This document shows, one piece after another, positions 7,172-15,398 of a stretch of DNA of 24,032 bases (within the stretch, counting starts at the first letter, position 1; each line of letters starts with the position of its first letter). The DNA is from Thioalkalicoccus limnaeus (GTDB lineage: Bacteria > Pseudomonadota > Gammaproteobacteria > Chromatiales > Chromatiaceae). The position numbers and the translations under genes were made by a program. The notes under the pieces were generated by a model. That model saw only the letters and a program-made list of their open reading frames with translations. It did no database searches and was not told the DNA's origin. The stretch lies in NCBI RefSeq assembly GCF_041197575.1, contig NZ_JBDKXB010000038.1, positions 1 through 24,032 on the forward strand. Direction: 5' to 3'.

Positions 7172-8688
7172 GCTTATGCGTGCTGCATAGCCGCGCCCGC
7201 ACGGGCATCGTGGCCCCGGAGGTGGCCGTCGAGGTCCATCTGTCCGGTGGCCTCCCTGGTATGTCGATCGTCGGCCTGCCGGAGATGGCGGTCAGGGAAA
7301 GCAAAGACCGCGTGCGCGGCGCCCTGATCAGTGGGCATTTCCGCTTTCCGCTTGGACGCGTGACCGTGAATTTGGCGCCGGCGGATCTGCCGAAGGAAGG
7401 TGGACGCTTCGACCTGCCGATCGCACTCGGCATCCTCGGCGCCTCGGGTCAGCTCCGCACGACCGAACTGGCTCAGTGCGAGTTCCTCGGAGAACTCGCG
7501 CTGTCGGGAAGCCTGCGACCCGTCACTGGCGTGTTGCCGGCCGCGATCGCGGCCCGCCAGGCGGGGCGGGCGTTAGTGTTACCGCGCGAGAATGCCGATG
7601 AGGCGGCGCTGGTGGGTGAGGACCTGCCGGTGTTCCCGGCCGACCACCTGCTGGCCGTGTGCGAACACCTGAACGGCGTCGCACCCCTGGCGCGGCACCG
7701 CGTCTCATCGGACGCATCCTGCGCGCCCCGCGAGGGCACGGATCTGTCCGACGTCCGCGGTCAGGAGCAGGCCAAGCGGGCTCTCGAAGTCGCCGCGGCC
7801 GGCGGTCACAGCCTGCTGCTGATCGGCCCGCCGGGGACCGGTAAATCGATGCTTGCCAATCGGTTACCGGGTATCCTGCCGCCCTTGACGGAGGCCGAAG
7901 CCTTGGAGGCCGCCGCGATCCGTTCGGTCAGCGACCGCGAACCCTGCGATCCGCGGCGCTGGCGCGAACGGCCGTTCCGCGCCCCGCATCACACCGCTTC
8001 CGGCGTCGCCTTGGTCGGCGGTGGGGCTCATCCGCGCCCTGGCGAGATCTCGCTGGCCCATCTCGGTGTGCTGTTCCTCGACGAGCTACCGGAATTCGAT
8101 CGACGCGTGCTCGAGGTCCTGCGCGAACCACTGGAATCTGGACGGATCCATATCTCGCGCGCAGCGCATCAGGCCGAGTTCCCTGCCCGATTCCAACTGA
8201 TCGCAGCGATGAATCCGTGTCCCTGCGGCTATCAGGGTGACGACAGCGGCCGCTGCCGCTGCTCGGACGAACAGATCGCGCGCTACCGCGCGCGGATCTC
8301 CGGGCCGTTGCTCGACCGCATCGATCTCCATGTCGAGGTACCAAGGCTGCCGCCCGAGCGGCTGGTGCGATCCGGGGTCGTCGACGAGACGAGCGACCAG
8401 GTTCGGGGGCGAGTCGCGGCGGCGCGCTCGCGGCAGATCGAGCGGGCCGGGCGCCTCAACGCCGAGCTGGTCCCGCGCGAGATCGACCGCTTCTGCGCGG
8501 TCGATCAAGCGGGTCGGACGCTGATCCAACGGGCCATCGAACGTCTCGGCTTGTCGCCGCGGGCCTATCATCGCGTGCTCAAGGTGGCACGCACCATCGC
8601 CGATCTGGCCGGCAGCGGGCCGATAACGGCCGAACACGTCGGCGAGGCGATCGGCTATCGGCGGCTCGATCGCCAACGCGGATCCTAG
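7168..8688 (+). CDS. yifB: YifB/ComM-family AAA+ ATPase (Mg-chelatase ChlI-like)
   Basis: A 506-residue AAA+ protein. The N-terminal domain (about residues 1-190) carries the family opening of alternating Val/Glu strands followed by HLSGGLPGMSIVGLPE and is Lon-protease-like in fold. The ChlI-type ATPase core has Walker A GPPGTGKS at residues 220-227, Walker B VLFLDELPEF with the key Asp at 305, and a cysteine cluster MNPCPCGYQG...GRCRC from about residue 348. The C-terminal part holds the helical lid domain. Haemophilus ComM, the studied homologue, is a hexameric helicase promoting branch migration during natural transformation; the same role here is inferred. Translation begins at GTG 7168, overlapping the ubiK stop. 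Length and motifs are complete, so it should be functional. Confidence 0.95.
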   Translation: MSLCVLHSRARTGIVAPEVAVEVHLSGGLPGMSIVGLPEMAVRESKDRVRGALISGHFRFPLGRVTVNLAPADLPKEGGRFDLPIALGILGASGQLRTTELAQCEFLGELALSGSLRPVTGVLPAAIAARQAGRALVLPRENADEAALVGEDLPVFPADHLLAVCEHLNGVAPLARHRVSSDASCAPREGTDLSDVRGQEQAKRALEVAAAGGHSLLLIGPPGTGKSMLANRLPGILPPLTEAEALEAAAIRSVSDREPCDPRRWRERPFRAPHHTASGVALVGGGAHPRPGEISLAHLGVLFLDELPEFDRRVLEVLREPLESGRIHISRAAHQAEFPARFQLIAAMNPCPCGYQGDDSGRCRCSDEQIARYRARISGPLLDRIDLHVEVPRLPPERLVRSGVVDETSDQVRGRVAAARSRQIERAGRLNAELVPREIDRFCAVDQAGRTLIQRAIERLGLSPRAYHRVLKVARTIADLAGSGPITAEHVGEAIGYRRLDRQRGS

Positions 8689-8729
8689 CGCGGTCTCGCC
8701 AACCGGCACCAGCCCCCTCTCAGACGAGC

Positions 8730-10622
8730 ATGTTGCAACTCGAGAACCTGAGCCTGCGCCGAGGCGGGCGACTTCTGCTCGAAGACGCGAATCTGATGCT
8801 GCCACCGGGCCGCAAGCTCGGTGTCGTTGGGGCCAACGGCTGCGGCAAATCGAGTCTCTTTGCGCTGTTGCTCGGTGAACTGCACAGCGATCGCGGCGAG
8901 ATGCGGATGCCCGCCGGCTGGCGGATCGCCCATGTCGCGCAACAGACACCGCGCGGCAACCAATCGGCGCTCGATTTCGTGCTGGCCGGCGACGAAGAAC
9001 TGACGCAGCTCGAAGCGCAGCTGGCCGCGGCCGAAAGGGCCGGTGACGGTGTTCGACAAGCCGACCTGCATGGGCGGATCGAGGCACTCGACGGCTATGG
9101 CGCGCCAAGCCGCGCGGCCCGGCTGCTCCATGGGCTCGGCTTTGCACCGGGTGACGAGCAGCGGGCAGTCGACAGCTATTCCGGCGGCTGGCGGATGCGC
9201 CTTGCGCTAGCGCGGACCCTGATGGCGCGCTCGGATCTGCTGCTGCTCGACGAGCCCACCAACCATCTCGACCTCGATGCGGTCATCTGGCTCGAAGGTT
9301 GGTTGCGCACCTACCCCGGCACGCTGCTGTTGATCTCCCACGACCGCGATTTCCTCGACGCGATCGCCGACCAGATCCTGCACATCGAGCATGGACGGGT
9401 CCAACTCTATCCGGGCGATTATTCGGCGTTCGAGCGCCAGCGTGCCGAGCGGTTGGCCGAACAACAGGCGGCGTTCGTGCGCCAGCAGCGCGAGGTCGCC
9501 CAGATCCACCGGTTCGTCGAGCGCTTCCGCGCCAAGGCCACCAAGGCCCGCCAGGCCCAGAGCCGCATCAAGGCCTTGGAACGGATGGAGCTGATCGCCC
9601 CGGCCCATGTCGATTCGCCGTTCGCGTTTTCCTTTCCGGAACCGGAGAGCCTGCCTTATCCGCTGCTCACGCTCGATGAGGCCGTGGTCGGCTACGACGG
9701 GGCACCGATCCTGACCGGGATCGACCTAGCCCTAGTGCCCGGAGACCGGATCGGCCTCTTGGGCCCCAATGGGGCAGGCAAATCGACGCTGATCAAGCTG
9801 CTCGCCGACCAGATCGCACCATTGCACGGCCGGCGTGCGCCGGCTCAGACATTGCGGATCGGCTATTTCGCGCAGCACCAGGTCGATCAGCTGTGTGCGG
9901 ACGAGAGCCCGCTCGACCACCTGCAACGACTCGATCCCGAGGCGACCGAACAAGCCCTGCGGGACTACCTCGGCGGCTTCGGCTTTGCCGGCGAGCGCGC
10001 CTTGACCGAGGTCGCCCCCTTGTCCGGCGGCGAAAAGGCGCGGCTCGTGCTGGCCCTGCTGGTCCGCCAGCGACCCAACCTGCTGCTGCTCGACGAGCCG
10101 ACGAATCATCTGGATCTCGAGATGCGCCACGCATTGGCGCGAGCCTTGCAGGACTATGACGGGGCCTTGGTGCTCGTGTCGCATGACCGACACCTGCTGC
10201 GGATCACGACCGATCGGCTGCTGTTGGTCGATCGCGGGCGGGTCGTGGAGTTCGCGGGTGATCTCGACGACTACCCGGCCTGGCTCGCTGCGCGCGACAA
10301 CGATCCTCGAGCCGCAGCGGCCGACCCGGAACGCACAAGCCCGTCGCGCAAGGCCCTGCGCCGTCAGGAAGCGATGGCCCGGCAACGAACGCAACCGCTG
10401 CGTAACCGGCTCAAGACGGTGGAAACCGAACTCGCCACCCTCACGGAACGGCGCCAGGCACTCGAGGAAGCCCTGACCGTGCCCGAGCTTTATCAAGCTG
10501 ACGCGAAGGCTCGACTGCTCGCGCTGATGACCGAAAAACGGGATCTCGACGCGGAACTCGATCGGCTCGAAGGCATCTGGCTCGAGGTCAGCGAGGAACT
10601 CGAACGATCAACGGGCGGCTAG
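8730..10622 (+). CDS. yheS: ABC-F family ATPase YheS
   Basis: A 630-residue soluble ABC-F protein with two ATP-binding cassettes and no membrane segment. Cassette 1 has Walker A GANGCGKSS (from residue 34), signature SGGWRMRLALA and Walker B LLLLDEPTNHLD. A charged linker follows (RFRAKATKARQAQSRIKALE), then cassette 2 with GPNGAGKST, LSGGEKARLVLAL and a second LLLLDEPTNHLD. A coiled-coil C-terminal extension (about residues 540-630) completes the layout. The linker and the ERMELIAPAHVDSPF segment match E. coli YheS closely, which favours that subfamily over Uup, EttA or antibiotic-resistance ABC-Fs. ABC-F proteins bind the ribosomal E site and relieve stalled translation. It starts 41 bases after yifB; no strong ribosome-binding site is visible, only weak purines. 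Confidence 0.95.
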   Translation: MLQLENLSLRRGGRLLLEDANLMLPPGRKLGVVGANGCGKSSLFALLLGELHSDRGEMRMPAGWRIAHVAQQTPRGNQSALDFVLAGDEELTQLEAQLAAAERAGDGVRQADLHGRIEALDGYGAPSRAARLLHGLGFAPGDEQRAVDSYSGGWRMRLALARTLMARSDLLLLDEPTNHLDLDAVIWLEGWLRTYPGTLLLISHDRDFLDAIADQILHIEHGRVQLYPGDYSAFERQRAERLAEQQAAFVRQQREVAQIHRFVERFRAKATKARQAQSRIKALERMELIAPAHVDSPFAFSFPEPESLPYPLLTLDEAVVGYDGAPILTGIDLALVPGDRIGLLGPNGAGKSTLIKLLADQIAPLHGRRAPAQTLRIGYFAQHQVDQLCADESPLDHLQRLDPEATEQALRDYLGGFGFAGERALTEVAPLSGGEKARLVLALLVRQRPNLLLLDEPTNHLDLEMRHALARALQDYDGALVLVSHDRHLLRITTDRLLLVDRGRVVEFAGDLDDYPAWLAARDNDPRAAAADPERTSPSRKALRRQEAMARQRTQPLRNRLKTVETELATLTERRQALEEALTVPELYQADAKARLLALMTEKRDLDAELDRLEGIWLEVSEELERSTGG

Positions 10623-10693
10623 CGAAGCGCGGGGACTTCCGAGCTGATCGGTCGCGCCACGGGGACCGATGAGCCGATCACCGGCCCCACCCT

Positions 10694-10722
10694 TTGGTCG
10701 TTGGCCGAGAGGTTGCTAAGAT
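10694..10722 (+). promoter_or_regulatory. possible sigma-70 promoter for glgP
   Basis: TTGGTC (10694-10699) and TAAGAT (10717-10722) are separated by 17 bases, 41 bases before the glgP ATG. Both boxes are weak. A hairpin upstream at 10647-10670 (arms ATCGGTC and GACCGAT) could end yheS transcripts. Confidence 0.3.
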
Positions 10723-10763
10723 GCGATGCCATCTTCCATCATCTCCTATTCAAGGAACCTCCG

Positions 10764-13274
10764 ATGTCTCCTTTCACGGACCTCACGAAGAGTCAGCCGT
10801 CGCCGCGCCTATTCGATCTACCGCCACTGGCGATGGATCGCGATGGGCTAGCCGAGGACTTCAAGCGCTACTACGCCAATACCCTGGGTCGGGATACCGA
10901 CTGCCGCTCGGCCTACTATCCGTACCGTGCGTTGTCGATCACGCTGCGCGACCGCTTGATGGAGCGCTGGAAGAGGACCCGACACGCCCATGATCAGGCG
11001 CAATGCAAACGCACCTACTATCTGTCGCTCGAATTCCTGATGGGGCGGTCACTGAGCAACGCGATGCTCAATCTGGGAATCACCGATGAGGTCGAACGCG
11101 GGCTCTATGATCTCGGGCTGCTGCTCGAGGAGATCGCCTCGAATGAACCCGATGCCGGCCTCGGCAACGGCGGCCTCGGGCGGCTTGCGGCCTGCTTCCT
11201 GGACTCCTGCGCGACCCTGCAATTGCCTGTCAAAGGCTACGGCCTGCGTTATGAATACGGGATGTTCCGCCAGCTGATCGAGAACGGCTACCAGATCGAG
11301 GAACCCGATCACTGGATGCGTGAAGGCCACCCGTGGGAGCTCGAACGTCCAGAATACACGCAAAGGGTTCAATTTGGTGGACGGATCGAGATCCACAAGG
11401 ACCAGCATGGGCGCCTGCGGGTGCATTGGGTCGACACCCAGGATGTGCTCGCCGTGCCCTTCGATACGCCGATCCCGGGGTACCGCAACGACACCATCAA
11501 TACGCTGAGGCTGTGGAAGGCCGCCGCCACCGACGAATTCGACCTGCGCGAGTTCAATGCGGGCAGTTACCCGGAGTCGGTCGCACAAAAGAACAGCGCC
11601 GAACACATTACGATGGTGCTCTACCCGAACGACGCGAACGAATGCGGAAAAGAGTTGCGCTTGCGGCAGCAGTACTTCCTCGCAAGTGCGAGCCTCAAGG
11701 ACGTGCTGCGCGAGTGGACGCGACTCAATGGAGACGACTTCTCCGGTTTCGCCGACAAGAACTGCTTTCAGCTCAATGACACGCATCCGGCCATCTCGGT
11801 CGCGGAACTGATGCGCCAACTCGTCGACGACAAAGGGCTGGAGTGGGACGAGGCCTGGTCGATCACGACGCGGACCATGGCCTATACGAACCACACGCTG
11901 CTTCCGGAGGCACTCGAGCGCTGGCCGGTCCGCCTGTTCGAGAACCTGTTGCCGCGACTGCTGCAGATCATTTACGAGATCAATGCCCGATTTCTCGCCG
12001 AGGTCGCGGCGAAATGGCCCGGGGACCTCGATCGCAAGCGGCGGATGTCGCTGATCGAAGAGGGCTCGGATCCCCAGGTACGGATGGCCTATCTGGCGAT
12101 CGTCGGCAGCTTCTCCATCAATGGCGTCGCGGCGCTGCATTCGCGGCTGCTGCGTGGCGGCCTGTTCCGCGATTTCTACGAGCTCTGGCCCGCGCGTTTC
12201 AACAACAAGACCAACGGGGTGACGCCGCGCCGCTGGCTGGCACTGTGCAACCCAGCCCTGCGCGAGCTGCTCGAAGCGCGGATCGGCGAGGGCTGGATCC
12301 GCAACCTCGAGCAGCTGGCACGCGTAGCCCCGCTCGCCGACGACACCGGGTTCCGCGACCGATGGCATCAGGTCAAACAGGCCAACAAGCAGCGTCTGGC
12401 TGATCTGGTCCGGGAGCAATGCGGCGTCGAGTTTCCCATCACGGCCCTGTTCGACGTCCAGGTCAAACGCATCCATGAATACAAGCGGCAACTGCTGAAC
12501 CTGTTGCACGTAATCCACCTGTACAACCGTATCAAGCGTGGCGACCTCGACAATTGGACGCCACGCTGCGTGCTGATCGGCGGCAAAGCCGCCCCCGGTT
12601 ACACGATGGCCAAGGTCATCATCAAGCTGGCCAACAACATCGCCGCCGCGATCAATGCGGATCCCGACACCGATGGGCGCTTGCGGCTGGCGTTCCTGCC
12701 CGATTACCGGGTATCCCTGATGGAGATCATCGCCCCCGGCGCGGACCTGTCCGAACAGATTTCGACCGCCGGAAAGGAGGCCTCCGGGACCGGCAACATG
12801 AAGTTCATGATGAACGGCGCCATCACCATTGGGACGTACGACGGTGCAAACATCGAAATCCTCGAGCAAGTCGGTGAAGACAATTTCTTCCTGTTCGGGC
12901 TGACGGCCGAACAGATCGACGAGGTGCGACCGCACTACGATCCGAATCGTTTGATCGAGGGCGACCCGGATTTCGCTGCCGTGATGCGCCTGCTCGAGAC
13001 CGGTCACTTCAACCAGTTCGAACCGGGCCTGTTCGATGCGGTGATCCGCGCGATTCGCGATCCACAGGACCCCTGGATGACGGCCGCCGACTTCCGCGCC
13101 TACATCGACGCTCAAGAACGCGCGGCCGCTGCCTATCGCGACCAACCACGCTGGTTGCGGATGAGCATCCTGAACTGCGCCGGCAGCGGCCCCTTTTCGT
13201 CGGATCGCACCATCAGCGAGTACAACCGCGACATCTGGCGCATGGAGCCCGTCGCACCCGACCCGGTGCGCTGA
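10764..13274 (+). CDS. glgP: glycogen phosphorylase
   Basis: An 836-residue alpha-glucan phosphorylase that releases glucose-1-phosphate from glycogen using PLP. The PLP-lysine motif EASGTGNMKFMMNGA places the cofactor lysine at about K680. Other hallmarks are GNGGLGRLAACFLDS near residue 135, NDTHPAISVAELMR, RIHEYKRQLLN and GGKAAPGYTMAK. Length is close to the bacterial norm (about 815-840). The start at ATG 10764 is preceded by AAGGA 8 bases upstream; a longer frame from 10701 lacks support. The gene stands alone between yheS and a convergent gene block, but the ADP-glucose pyrophosphorylase gene glgC lies 4 kb away, so synthesis and breakdown genes for glycogen share the neighbourhood. It does not contain the N-terminal regulatory tail of the eukaryotic enzymes. 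Confidence 0.97.
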   Translation: MSPFTDLTKSQPSPRLFDLPPLAMDRDGLAEDFKRYYANTLGRDTDCRSAYYPYRALSITLRDRLMERWKRTRHAHDQAQCKRTYYLSLEFLMGRSLSNAMLNLGITDEVERGLYDLGLLLEEIASNEPDAGLGNGGLGRLAACFLDSCATLQLPVKGYGLRYEYGMFRQLIENGYQIEEPDHWMREGHPWELERPEYTQRVQFGGRIEIHKDQHGRLRVHWVDTQDVLAVPFDTPIPGYRNDTINTLRLWKAAATDEFDLREFNAGSYPESVAQKNSAEHITMVLYPNDANECGKELRLRQQYFLASASLKDVLREWTRLNGDDFSGFADKNCFQLNDTHPAISVAELMRQLVDDKGLEWDEAWSITTRTMAYTNHTLLPEALERWPVRLFENLLPRLLQIIYEINARFLAEVAAKWPGDLDRKRRMSLIEEGSDPQVRMAYLAIVGSFSINGVAALHSRLLRGGLFRDFYELWPARFNNKTNGVTPRRWLALCNPALRELLEARIGEGWIRNLEQLARVAPLADDTGFRDRWHQVKQANKQRLADLVREQCGVEFPITALFDVQVKRIHEYKRQLLNLLHVIHLYNRIKRGDLDNWTPRCVLIGGKAAPGYTMAKVIIKLANNIAAAINADPDTDGRLRLAFLPDYRVSLMEIIAPGADLSEQISTAGKEASGTGNMKFMMNGAITIGTYDGANIEILEQVGEDNFFLFGLTAEQIDEVRPHYDPNRLIEGDPDFAAVMRLLETGHFNQFEPGLFDAVIRAIRDPQDPWMTAADFRAYIDAQERAAAAYRDQPRWLRMSILNCAGSGPFSSDRTISEYNRDIWRMEPVAPDPVR

Positions 13275-13283
13275 CGCAAGCCA

Positions 13284-13304
13284 GGCCGGCGGCACCCGCC
13301 GGCC
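13284..13304. terminator. strong hairpin between convergent glgP and sohB
   Basis: Perfect 9-bp arms GGCCGGCGG and CCGCCGGCC with a 3-base loop begin 9 bases after the glgP stop. No T-run follows. The position between convergent genes suggests a transcription end signal. Confidence 0.55.
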
Positions 13305-13315
13305 GCGCGGCCTCC

Positions 13316-13363
13316 GCACCGCGTCTTCCGCGACCCGTCCGTCGACCGGGTCCCGTGCGGTGC
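13316..13363. terminator. compound hairpin between glgP and sohB
   Basis: Outer arms GCACCGC (13316-13322) and GCGGTGC (13357-13363) enclose an inner stem GACCCG (13332-13337) and CGGGTC (13347-13352). It sits 24 bases past the sohB stop on the minus strand, suiting a sohB 3' end; no T-run is present. Confidence 0.45.
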
Positions 13364-13387
13364 GAGGGTCGCGCCTCGGATACGCCG

Positions 13388-14377
13388 TCAGGGCCGCCCG
13401 AACAGGCGTAACAGATGCCCTTCCATCGAGGCGATCAGGCGCTCCATCGGCTTCTGCTTCTGTGTGTACTTGACGTGCAACAGACGGGCGCGCTGGTGCG
13501 CCTCCATCAGATAGTCGTCGCTCGTTTGGATCCGATCGACCAAACCGAGCTCCAAGGCCCGGCTGCCGAGCCAATACTCGCCGGTGGCGACGCGTTCGAT
13601 CGCGACCGTGGGTCGGTGTTCGGCGATGAAGCCCTTGAACAGCCGATGGGTCTCCTCGAGCTGCGTCTTGACCTTCTCGCGTGCGGCATCGGTGTTCTCG
13701 CCGAACAAGGTCAGCGTGCGTTTGTATTCGCCGGCCGTTTGCAGCTCGAAGTCGACACCATGGCGATCGAGCAGGCGCCGGAAATTCGGTAGGCCGGCGA
13801 CCACGCCGATCGAACCGATCACAGCGAAAGGGGCCGCCAACAAGCGATCTCCGACGCAGGCCATCAGATAGCCACCGCTAGCCGCGACCTTGTCGATCGC
13901 CACGGTCAACGGGATATCCCGCTCTCGGATACGCTTGAGCTGCGCCGCGGCGAGCCCGTGATCGCTGACGACACCGCCGGCGTTCTCCAGCCGCACCAGG
14001 ACCTCGTCCCGCGGCGTCGCCTCGAACAAGATCGCCGTCACGACCTCGCGCAATGACCCGACGCCGGTCGCCTTCAGGTCACCGTGGAAGTCGATCACGA
14101 AGAGCCGCGGCCGCGCGGGATCGACCGGCATGGTCTCGCCATCCGTCCGGCCGAGCTTGTGCCATGACCATCGGCGTCGCCGCGGGCGCGCGGCGTGCTG
14201 CAACATGTGCGCCATGCGCCGGTACTTGTCGCTCAGGTCCAGCACCTCCAGGCGCGCCCCTTCCGGTTGGCCAGCCCGGCGATCGCGCAATAGGAGCCAA
14301 GGCACCAGGCCGAACACCGCGACCAGCGTCACGACCTTCACCACGAACAGTCCGTACTCGATCAGGTATTCACTCAT
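13388..14377 (-). CDS. sohB: inner-membrane serine protease SohB (peptidase S49)
   Basis: A 329-residue signal-peptide-peptidase-like protease. One N-terminal transmembrane segment (about residues 9-31) is followed by a basic, low-complexity linker and the S49 protease domain from about residue 90. The catalytic dyad is visible as S167 in DKVAASGGYLMACVGD and K219 in GEYKRTLTLFG. The 52-residue spacing matches E. coli SohB as I recall it. Length is slightly under the E. coli protein because of a shorter linker. It is the last gene of the minus-strand series gpmI-thyA-sohB, 92 bases after thyA, with a 12-bp palindrome (CCGGGCGCCCGG, 14458-14469) in that gap. No convincing ribosome-binding site precedes ATG 14377. 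SohB is thought to degrade misfolded envelope proteins; the substrate here is unknown. Confidence 0.95.
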   Translation of the reverse strand: MSEYLIEYGLFVVKVVTLVAVFGLVPWLLLRDRRAGQPEGARLEVLDLSDKYRRMAHMLQHAARPRRRRWSWHKLGRTDGETMPVDPARPRLFVIDFHGDLKATGVGSLREVVTAILFEATPRDEVLVRLENAGGVVSDHGLAAAQLKRIRERDIPLTVAIDKVAASGGYLMACVGDRLLAAPFAVIGSIGVVAGLPNFRRLLDRHGVDFELQTAGEYKRTLTLFGENTDAAREKVKTQLEETHRLFKGFIAEHRPTVAIERVATGEYWLGSRALELGLVDRIQTSDDYLMEAHQRARLLHVKYTQKQKPMERLIASMEGHLLRLFGRP

Positions 14378-14469
14378 AAGCCGTTACACAATTCATGGTC
14401 GCGAAAAGGACGCTGGCGGGTAACCGGTGCGGCGACGGCACTGTGTCACGGTCAATGCCGGGCGCCCGG

Positions 14470-15309
14470 TCAGACTGCAATCGGGGCGCGAATCGGCGGA
14501 TGCGGGTCGTAACCCTCGAACGCGAAGTCGGCGACTTCGTAGTCGAACAGGCTTGGCGGGCGACGCCGAATGACCAGTCTCGGTGCCGGCCGGGGCGCGC
14601 GCCGGAGCTGCTCGTATGCGATGTCGTCGGTCAGATGGTTACGATACAGGTGCAGATCACCGAACGTATGGATGAATTCGCCGACCGCGAGATCGCACTG
14701 CTGGGCCACCATGTGCGTCAACAGGGCGTAACTCGCGATATTGAAGGGCACGCCGAGAAAGAGATCGGCACTGCGTTGATACAGCTGGCACGACAACCGA
14801 CCTCCGCCGACATAGAACTGAAACAGGCAATGGCAAGGCGCTAGGGCCATCCGGCCGGCGCGGACATTGTCCTGCGGAGAGCGGTCCTCGTCGGGTAGAT
14901 CGGCCGGATTCCAGGCGGTCACGACGAGGCGCCGAGAGTCCGGACGGGAGCGAATCGACCTGACGAGCTCGTCGAGCTGATCCAGGGTCCGACCGTCAGG
15001 ACAGGTCCAGCTCCGCCATTGGTGCCCATAGATGGGCCCCAATGCGCCGTCGGGACCAGCCCACTCGTCCCATATGGTGACCCCATGGGCCCGCAGCCAA
15101 TCATTGTCGGTCGACCCGGACAGAAACCACAAGAGCTCGAGGATGACGCTCTTGACGTGGACTCGTTTTGTCGTCACCAACGGAAAGCCGGCGGCTAGGT
15201 CGAAACGAATCTGCCGACCGAAGACCGAGCGCGTCCCGACCCCGGTCCGATCGTCCTTGTCGACGCCATGCTCGATGACGTCCTGCAATAGATCAAGATA
15301 CGTGCGCAT
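14470..15309 (-). CDS. thyA: thymidylate synthase ThyA
   Basis: A 279-residue folate-dependent thymidylate synthase that methylates dUMP to dTMP using methylene-tetrahydrofolate. The family start MRTYLDLLQDVIEHG, the phosphate-loop region DDRTGVGTRSVFG, the active-site cysteine at about C159 in MALAPCHCLFQFYV, the arginine pair in RPDSRRLVV and the FGDLHLYRNH segment are all present. It is about 15 residues longer than E. coli ThyA, mostly from an insert (DLPDEDRSPQDNVRAGR region) just before the cysteine motif; similar inserts occur in other proteobacteria. The start at ATG 15309 was set by the family N-terminus; a frame extending to 15546 overlaps gpmI and is spurious. It lies 89 bases downstream of gpmI and is probably in the same transcript. 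Confidence 0.97.
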   Translation of the reverse strand: MRTYLDLLQDVIEHGVDKDDRTGVGTRSVFGRQIRFDLAAGFPLVTTKRVHVKSVILELLWFLSGSTDNDWLRAHGVTIWDEWAGPDGALGPIYGHQWRSWTCPDGRTLDQLDELVRSIRSRPDSRRLVVTAWNPADLPDEDRSPQDNVRAGRMALAPCHCLFQFYVGGGRLSCQLYQRSADLFLGVPFNIASYALLTHMVAQQCDLAVGEFIHTFGDLHLYRNHLTDDIAYEQLRRAPRPAPRLVIRRRPPSLFDYEVADFAFEGYDPHPPIRAPIAV

Positions 15310-15398
15310 CACTTCGTTCCCGACTCCGTCCCCGGTGACGAGGAGGCCTCGCGGGGGATCCCCGATCACGTCGAGCCACAGCCCCGCGAGGCCGATGG

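Noticed and set aside
11049..13574. An 841-codon open frame on the minus strand
   Set aside because: It is the antisense of glgP, whose PLP and catalytic motifs are complete on the plus strand.
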